From Pseudomonas bananamidigenes (GTDB lineage: Bacteria > Pseudomonadota > Gammaproteobacteria > Pseudomonadales > Pseudomonadaceae): DNA of 64,000 bases. The stretch is from NCBI RefSeq assembly GCF_001679645.1, contig NZ_LRUN01000047.1, positions 24,129 through 88,128 on the forward strand, in the 5' to 3' direction. The stretch's first letter is position 1; each line of letters opens with the position of its first letter. A model generated the notes under the pieces. The model saw only the letters and a program-made list of their open reading frames with translations. It did no database searches and had not been told where the DNA came from. Shown in pieces: positions 58,874-64,000 of this stretch. The translations under genes and the position numbers were made by a program.

Positions 58874-59518
58874 ATGCAACTCAAGAATCCCATCCTCGGC
58901 CTGTGCCAACAGTCCACGTTCATGCTCAGCGCCGCCAAGGTCGATCAGTGCCCCGACGACGAAGGCTTCGAAGTGGCATTCGCCGGCCGTTCCAACGCCG
59001 GTAAATCCAGCGCGCTGAACACCCTGACTCACGCCAGCCTGGCGCGCACCTCGAAAACCCCGGGTCGCACACAGCTGTTGAACTTCTTCAAGCTAGACGA
59101 TGAACGGCGTCTGGTCGACCTGCCGGGCTACGGTTATGCAAAAGTACCGATCCCGCTCAAGCAACACTGGCAGCGTCACCTCGAAGCCTATCTGGGTGGC
59201 CGCGAGAGTTTGAAGGGGGTGATTCTGCTGATGGATATCCGCCACCCGATGACCGACTTCGACCAGCTGATGCTCGACTGGGCCGTTGCCGCCGGCATGC
59301 CGATGCACATCCTGCTGACCAAGGCCGACAAGCTGACCTACGGCGCAGCCAAGAACACGCTGCTCAAGGTGCAGTCGGAAATCCGCAAGGGATGGGGCGA
59401 TCTGGTGACGATCCAGCTGTTCTCCGCGCCAAAGCGCATGGGCCTGGAGGAGGCCTACACCAGACTGGCGGGCTGGATGGAACTGGCGGATAAGGGAGCA
59501 GAGCTGCCTGCTGAGTAA
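58874..59518 (+). CDS. engB: Ribosome biogenesis GTPase YihA/EngB
   Basis: A 214-residue GTPase needed for 50S assembly. G motifs are complete: G1 GRSNAGKSSALN, G3 DLPGYGYAK, G4 TKADK and G5 SAPK. I chose ATG 58874 (MQLKNPILGL) with GGAA upstream; a longer in-frame reading from 58748 adds an unconserved stretch. The position next to polA, with the ErsA-type RNA between them, is the conserved gammaproteobacterial order. Confidence 0.95.
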   Translation: MQLKNPILGLCQQSTFMLSAAKVDQCPDDEGFEVAFAGRSNAGKSSALNTLTHASLARTSKTPGRTQLLNFFKLDDERRLVDLPGYGYAKVPIPLKQHWQRHLEAYLGGRESLKGVILLMDIRHPMTDFDQLMLDWAVAAGMPMHILLTKADKLTYGAAKNTLLKVQSEIRKGWGDLVTIQLFSAPKRMGLEEAYTRLAGWMELADKGAELPAE

Positions 59519-59527
59519 ATCGCAGGC

Positions 59528-59659
59528 AAAAAAAGCCCCGGACTTCATATGGGGAGGGAGAAGTTCCGGGGTTCAAGTTCCGAACCGCTAGGGCGGGGTT
59601 CAGATATCTGCCAACACTTAACACAACATAGGAGCATCGAAGGGCTTCACCAGCCATTC
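59528..59659 (-). ncRNA. ersA: ErsA-type envelope-stress small RNA
   Basis: On the minus strand between engB and polA. A C-rich loop (TCTCCCTCCCC) sits in a hairpin (AAGTTCCGGGG-type stem at about 59535-59574 in plus coordinates) followed by seven T, a clean Rho-independent end at 59528. From the probable start near 59659 the RNA is about 132 bases, the length reported for P. aeruginosa ErsA, which occupies the same locus (the Spot 42 position of E. coli). ErsA base-pairs with mRNAs such as algC. The promoter fits sigma-22. Target pairing here is not tested. Confidence 0.85.
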
Positions 59660-59665
59660 AGTATC

Positions 59666-59693
59666 TCTGAGTGGCCTGTCGCAAGATTAGTTC
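59666..59693 (-). promoter_or_regulatory. Sigma-22 (AlgU/RpoE)-type promoter of the ErsA-like RNA
   Basis: On the minus strand GAACTA (59688-59693) and TCAGA (59666-59670) are spaced by 17 bases, close to the GAACTT-N16/17-TCTGA pattern. It would link the RNA to envelope stress, with algB/kinB near by. Confidence 0.7.
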
Positions 59694-59758
59694 AGATTCT
59701 TTTCAAAAAAGTTTGGAATAAGCTCAAGAACGATCAGCGCTAAGCCCTGTCGATGGCC

Positions 59759-59783
59759 TTGCCGCGACGCCCTGTCGCGGCAA
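59759..59783. terminator. Hairpin after polA
   Basis: TTGCCGCGAC (59759-59768), loop GCCCT, GTCGCGGCAA (59774-59783) is a perfect 10-bp stem just after the polA stop. No strong T run is seen, so it may act with Rho or only stabilise the end. Confidence 0.5.
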
Positions 59784-59801
59784 AACCACGGCCCAGAGGC
59801 C

Positions 59802-62606
59802 TCAGTGCGCCTCATCCCAGTTGTTGCCGACGCCCACTTCCACCAGCAATGGCACGTCCAGCTTCGCCGCTTCGCTCATGTGGAGGCGAATTTCGTCGCG
59901 AACCTGATCCACCAGATCCTCACGAACCTCCAGCACCAGTTCGTCATGCACCTGCAGGATGACTTTGGCGTCCAGCCCCGAAGCGCTCAGCCAGTTATCC
60001 ACCGCCACCATGGCTTTCTTGATGATGTCTGCTGCGGTGCCCTGCATCGGCGCGTTGATCGCCGTGCGTTCGGCAGCGGCGCGCTCCTGCGGCTTGTTGG
60101 AGTTGATGTCCGGCAGGTACAGACGACGGCCGAAGATCGTTTCCACATAGCCCTGATCCGCTGCCTGGGCGCGAGTGCGGTCCATGTATTCGCGAACACC
60201 CGGGTAGCGCGCGAAGTAGGTGTCGATGTAGGCCTTGGCGGTCTTGGTGTCGACGCCGATGTCCTTGCCCAGCTTCTGCGCGCCCATGCCGTAGATCAGA
60301 CCGAAGTTGATCGCCTTGGCGCTGCGGCGCTGGTCGGACGTCACTTCGCCCAGCTCGACCTTGAACACTTCGGCTGCCGTTGCGGTGTGCACGTCCAGGT
60401 TGTTGCGGAAGGCGTTCATCAGGCCTTCGTCGCGGGACAGGTGCGCCATGATCCGCAGTTCGATCTGCGAGTAGTCCGCCGCCAGCAGGTTGTAGCCTTT
60501 CGGCGCGACAAAGGCCTGACGGATGCGTCGGCCCTCGGCGGTGCGCACCGGGATGTTCTGCAGGTTCGGGTCGCTCGACGACAGGCGACCTGTCGATGCC
60601 ACAGCCTGATGATACGAGGTGTGGATACGCCCGGTGCGCGGATTGATCTGCTCCGGCAGGCGATCGGTGTAGGTGCTTTTCAGTTTGCTCATGGAGCGGT
60701 GTTCCATCAGCACTTTTGGCAGGCGGTGATCGTCTTCGGCCAGTTTCGCCAGCACCTCTTCGGCAGTGGACGGCTGGCCCTTGGCGGTTTTCTTCAGCAC
60801 CGGCAGGCCGAGCTTTTCGTAGAGGATCACGCCCAGTTGCTTCGGCGAGCCCAGATTGAATTCTTCACCGGCGATTTCGAAGGCTTCACGCTCCAGCGCC
60901 ACCATCTTGTCGCCCAGTTCGATGCTCTGTACGCCGAGCAGCGCGGCATCGACAAACGCCCCCTGACGCTCGATGCGTGCAAGTACAGGCACCAGCGGGA
61001 TTTCGATGTCGGTCAGCACGCTGGCCAGGCTCGGAATGGCGCTGAGCTTTTCGAACAGCGTCTGGTGCAGGCGCAAGGTCACGTCGGCATCTTCGGCAGC
61101 ATACGGCCCGGCCTGTTCCAGAGCGATCTGGTCGAAGGTCAGTTGTTTGGCGCCTTTGCCGGCGATGTCCTGGAAGCTCACGGTGGTGTGATCCAGGTAC
61201 TTCTGCGCCAGGCTGTCCATGTCGTGACGGGTGGCGGTGGAGTTGAGCACGTAGGACTCGAGCATCGTGTCGAAGGCGATGCCGCGCACGGTGATGCCTT
61301 CGTTCTGGTCGCCACCGATGGCGCAGTTGGCCAGGATGTTCATGTCAAACTTGGCGTGCTGGCCGACCTTGAGTTTGTTCGGGTCTTCGAGGATTGGCTT
61401 GAGCGCGCGCAACACCGTGTCGCGATCCAGTTGCTCCGGGACGCCGATGTAGGAATGCGTCAGCGGGATGTAGGCCGCTTCGTTGGCCTGCACTGCAAAC
61501 GACAAACCGACCAGCTGCGCCTGCTGAGCGTCGACGCCGGTGGTTTCAGTGTCGAAGGCAAACAGCTCGGCTTTCTTCAGTTTTTCCAGCCAGACGTCAA
61601 AGCGGGTCTGGTCGAGGATGGTTTCGTACTGCTTTTCAGTGCTGGCGGCTGGGGCTTCGGTTTTCGGGGCGCTGAACAGATCGACAACCGGCTCCGGGGC
61701 GGCGGCGCTGCTCAGTTCCTGGCGTTTGGCGTCGCGCTCCAGATCGTTGATCCAGCTCTTGAACTCCAGCAGGGTGAAAAGCTCGTAGAGCTTGGCCGGG
61801 TCTTCCGGGCCCATCTGCAGGTCGTCGAGACTGATATCCAGAGGTACGTCGACCTTGATGGTCGCCAGTTGATAGGAGAGGAATGCCATCTCCTTGTGTT
61901 CTTCGAGCTTGGCCGGCAGGGTCTTGGCGCCGCGGATCGGCAGGGTCGGCACGATGTCGAGCTGCGCGTAGAGCTCGGTCAGGCCGCCGTTTACACCGAC
62001 CAGCAGCCCGGACGCGGTTTTCGGGCCGATGCCGGGAACGCCGGGGATATTGTCGGAAGAGTCGCCCATCAGGGCCAGATAATCGATGATCTGCTCCGGA
62101 GCGACGCCGAATTTCTCCTTCACGCCCTCCACGTCCATCGAACTGCCGGACATGGTGTTGACCAAGGTAATGTGCCCGTCGACCAGTTGGGCCATGTCCT
62201 TGTCGCCGGTGGAGATGATCACCGGACGATCAGCGGCTGCGCTGCTGCGGGCCAGGGTGCCGATCACGTCATCGGCTTCGACGCCATCGACGCACAGCAG
62301 CGGAAAGCCCAGCGCCTTCACGCTCTGGTGCAGTGGTTCGATCTGCACACGCATGTCGTCGGGCATGCTCGGGCGGTTGGCCTTGTATTCGGCATACATC
62401 TCATCGCGAAATGTCCCGCCCTTGGCGTCGAACACCACGGCGAACGGGCTGTCCGGATACTGCTTGCGCAGGCTTTTGAGCATGTTCAGCACGCCCTTGA
62501 CCGCACCGGTCGGCATGCCTTTGGAGGTGGTCAGCGGTGGCAGCGCGTGAAAGGCGCGGTACAGGTAGGACGAACCGTCCACCAGGACGAGGGGGGCTTG
62601 GCTCAT
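59802..62606 (-). CDS. polA: DNA polymerase I
   Basis: A 934-residue polymerase. The 5'-nuclease domain (about 1-290) starts VLVDGSSYLYRAFHALPPL with the metal-binding aspartates in place. The 3'-5' exonuclease domain has the intact DxE in FAFDTETTG. The polymerase domain has LLAADYSQIELRIMAHLS, the QRRSAKAINFGLIYGMG finger helix and HDELVLEV. So it has proofreading, nick translation and Okazaki processing. ATG 62606 gives MSQAPLVLVDG. It is convergent with engB, the ErsA-type RNA lying between, and divergent from the DUF2782 gene. Confidence 0.97.
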   Translation of the reverse strand: MSQAPLVLVDGSSYLYRAFHALPPLTTSKGMPTGAVKGVLNMLKSLRKQYPDSPFAVVFDAKGGTFRDEMYAEYKANRPSMPDDMRVQIEPLHQSVKALGFPLLCVDGVEADDVIGTLARSSAAADRPVIISTGDKDMAQLVDGHITLVNTMSGSSMDVEGVKEKFGVAPEQIIDYLALMGDSSDNIPGVPGIGPKTASGLLVGVNGGLTELYAQLDIVPTLPIRGAKTLPAKLEEHKEMAFLSYQLATIKVDVPLDISLDDLQMGPEDPAKLYELFTLLEFKSWINDLERDAKRQELSSAAAPEPVVDLFSAPKTEAPAASTEKQYETILDQTRFDVWLEKLKKAELFAFDTETTGVDAQQAQLVGLSFAVQANEAAYIPLTHSYIGVPEQLDRDTVLRALKPILEDPNKLKVGQHAKFDMNILANCAIGGDQNEGITVRGIAFDTMLESYVLNSTATRHDMDSLAQKYLDHTTVSFQDIAGKGAKQLTFDQIALEQAGPYAAEDADVTLRLHQTLFEKLSAIPSLASVLTDIEIPLVPVLARIERQGAFVDAALLGVQSIELGDKMVALEREAFEIAGEEFNLGSPKQLGVILYEKLGLPVLKKTAKGQPSTAEEVLAKLAEDDHRLPKVLMEHRSMSKLKSTYTDRLPEQINPRTGRIHTSYHQAVASTGRLSSSDPNLQNIPVRTAEGRRIRQAFVAPKGYNLLAADYSQIELRIMAHLSRDEGLMNAFRNNLDVHTATAAEVFKVELGEVTSDQRRSAKAINFGLIYGMGAQKLGKDIGVDTKTAKAYIDTYFARYPGVREYMDRTRAQAADQGYVETIFGRRLYLPDINSNKPQERAAAERTAINAPMQGTAADIIKKAMVAVDNWLSASGLDAKVILQVHDELVLEVREDLVDQVRDEIRLHMSEAAKLDVPLLVEVGVGNNWDEAH

Positions 62607-62680
62607 GAGCAGGATCAACCTTTTCGGCGGGTCCGGCGCTAGAATAGCGGGACCGTTGACGACAAAGGGACAAGGTTATC

Positions 62681-62971
62681 ATGCGTACGTTAAATCGCTT
62701 GCTGCTGGTCAGTCTGATTGCTGTCTCACCGTTGCCTGCGATCGCGGCGGATGATGCGCCGTCCGCGGAGCCGGAAGTCACTATCCGTACCGAGGGTGAC
62801 AAAACCATCCAGGAGTACCGGCAAAACGGTTTCCTGTACGCGATCAAGGTGACTCAGAAGGGTTTCCCTCCCTATTTTCTGGTGCGCGCGGACGGTACTG
62901 ATGCAAACTTCATCCGCTCGGACCAGCCGGATATGCTGATCCCCGCGTGGAAGATTTTCGAGTGGAAGTAG
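62681..62971 (+). CDS. DUF2782-family exported protein
   Basis: A 96-residue protein of unknown function. A signal peptide covers about 1-22 (MRTLNRLLLVSLIAVSPLPA, cut near AIA). The mature part TIQEYRQNGFLYAIKVTQ and the ending PAWKIFEWK are the DUF2782 pattern. It is conserved beside polA and thrB in gammaproteobacteria and precedes thrB by 60 bases. The function cannot be deduced. Confidence 0.88.
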   Translation: MRTLNRLLLVSLIAVSPLPAIAADDAPSAEPEVTIRTEGDKTIQEYRQNGFLYAIKVTQKGFPPYFLVRADGTDANFIRSDQPDMLIPAWKIFEWK

Positions 62972-63031
62972 TTTCTTAATTTCAACCGGCGCCGGCTCGA
63001 TGGCGGCGCCAGAACTGAGCAGTTTTCAACC

Positions 63032-63985
63032 ATGTCTGTGTTCACCCCCCTGGCTCGGTCCGAGCTGGAAACCTTTCTCGCCCCTTACGGGCTCGGCCGT
63101 CTGCTCGATTTCCAGGGGATCGCCGCCGGCAGTGAAAACACCAACTTCTTCATCAGCATGGAAAAGGGCGAGTTCGTCCTGACCCTGGTCGAGCGCGGCC
63201 CGGTGCAGGAAATGCCGTTTTTCATCGACCTGCTCGACGTTCTGCACGAAGCCGACCTTCCGGTGCCCTACGCACTGCGTACCACCGACGGTGTGGCCCT
63301 GCGCGAGCTGAAAGGCAAGCCGGCGCTGCTGCAACCGCGTCTGTCCGGCAAGCACATCAAACAGGCGAACGCCCAGCATTGCGCGCAGGTCGGTGATTTG
63401 CAGGCCCATCTGCACCTGGCAACCCAGGGCGACAGCATGATCAAGCGCAAGACCGATCGTGGCCTGGACTGGATGCTGGAGGAGGGCACGCAGTTTCTTT
63501 CGCGCCTCGGCGATGAGCCGCGTGCGCTGCTGCAGACCGCGCTGGACGAAATCACCCAACAGAAAGAGAAAATTCTCGCGCTGCCTCGGGCGAACATCCA
63601 CGCCGACCTGTTCCGCGACAACGCGATGTTCGAAGGCACGCACCTGACCGGGTTGATCGACTTCTACAACGCCTGCTCCGGGCCGATGCTCTACGACGTG
63701 GCGATTGCCTTGAACGACTGGTGCTCGGACGATGACGGCCTGATCGACGGCCCGCGTGCGCGGGCATTCCTGGGCGCCTATGCGGCACTGCGTCCATTTA
63801 CGGCGGCCGAGGCCGAGTTGTGGCCGACCATGCTCCGAGTGGCGTGCGTGCGGTTCTGGCTGTCGCGGTTGATCGCGGCGGAGTCATTCGCCGGGCAGGA
63901 CGTGCTGATTCACGATCCGAAAGAGTTCGAGCAGCGGCTGGCGCAGCGGCAACAGGTCCACTTACCTTTGCCTTTCGCCCTTTAA
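63032..63985 (+). CDS. thrB: Homoserine kinase (APH-fold ThrB)
   Basis: A 317-residue enzyme that phosphorylates homoserine for threonine synthesis. This is the aminoglycoside-phosphotransferase-fold type used by pseudomonads, not the GHMP type of E. coli. The N-terminal LLDFQGIAAGSENTNFFI, the catalytic loop NIHADLFRDNAMFEG and the metal-binding LIDFYNACSGPMLYDVA are intact. It ends 15 bases before the right edge of the window. Confidence 0.96.
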   Translation: MSVFTPLARSELETFLAPYGLGRLLDFQGIAAGSENTNFFISMEKGEFVLTLVERGPVQEMPFFIDLLDVLHEADLPVPYALRTTDGVALRELKGKPALLQPRLSGKHIKQANAQHCAQVGDLQAHLHLATQGDSMIKRKTDRGLDWMLEEGTQFLSRLGDEPRALLQTALDEITQQKEKILALPRANIHADLFRDNAMFEGTHLTGLIDFYNACSGPMLYDVAIALNDWCSDDDGLIDGPRARAFLGAYAALRPFTAAEAELWPTMLRVACVRFWLSRLIAAESFAGQDVLIHDPKEFEQRLAQRQQVHLPLPFAL

Positions 63986-64000
63986 AAGCTTCGCGAGCAG

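Overview
The window is a piece of a Pseudomonas chromosome, most likely of the P. fluorescens group, lying just clockwise of the replication origin. This rests on the order dnaA-dnaN-recF-gyrB, high G+C codon use, the block plsC-gmhB-glyS-glyQ-tag-lpxL-trkA-rsmB-fmt-def-LysM-dprA-tsaC-qor-hemF-aroE, the algB/kinB alginate regulators, an ErsA-type small RNA between engB and polA, and several REP-pair (REPIN) elements. No rRNA, tRNA, CRISPR, transposase or prophage is visible.

Layout. 0-5.1 kb: the 3' end of dnaA, then dnaN, recF (with an embedded parS-like palindrome) and gyrB. 5.2-7.6 kb: a divergent two-component pair. 7.7-24.3 kb: conserved housekeeping genes for lipid and LPS synthesis, glycyl-tRNA synthetase, base-excision repair, potassium uptake control, translation start and formyl removal, transformation (dprA), tRNA threonylcarbamoylation, haem (hemF, with an Anr-type box) and shikimate. 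24.3-29.7 kb: a SulP anion transporter and a choline-sulfate module (betC-choX with a divergent LysR gene). 29.6-31.1 kb: small enzymes. 31.1-32.7 kb: a two-gene cassette of an ABC/OLD-type ATPase and a small protein with a possible PD-(D/E)XK nuclease motif, visibly more A/T-rich than its neighbours. 33-46.1 kb: transport (CitMHS, TerC, Na/Pi, a four-gene MCE lipid transporter, SpmA/SpmB-like, GltP), an M16 peptidase and a DUF5924 protein. 46.8-64 kb: lysozyme inhibitor, algB-kinB, an EAL and a GGDEF protein, an AmpDh2-type amidase, dsbA, cytochromes c, engB, the ErsA-type RNA, polA, a DUF2782 protein and thrB.

How it works together. Much of the first third is replication and chromosome-segregation machinery, and the DNA itself seems to carry origin-proximal signals: 16 perfect DnaA boxes (TTATCCACA) that I found by eye in the first 29.5 kb and none in the remaining 34 kb, one perfect and one imperfect parS-like palindrome, and a 17-bp inverted repeat built from two DnaA boxes. 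The 46-58 kb part links envelope stress, alginate control and cyclic-di-GMP turnover with envelope enzymes.

The best candidates for something undescribed are the ATPase/nuclease-like cassette (31143-32659) and the DnaA-box field. All matches were made by reading; no database search or statistics were run.
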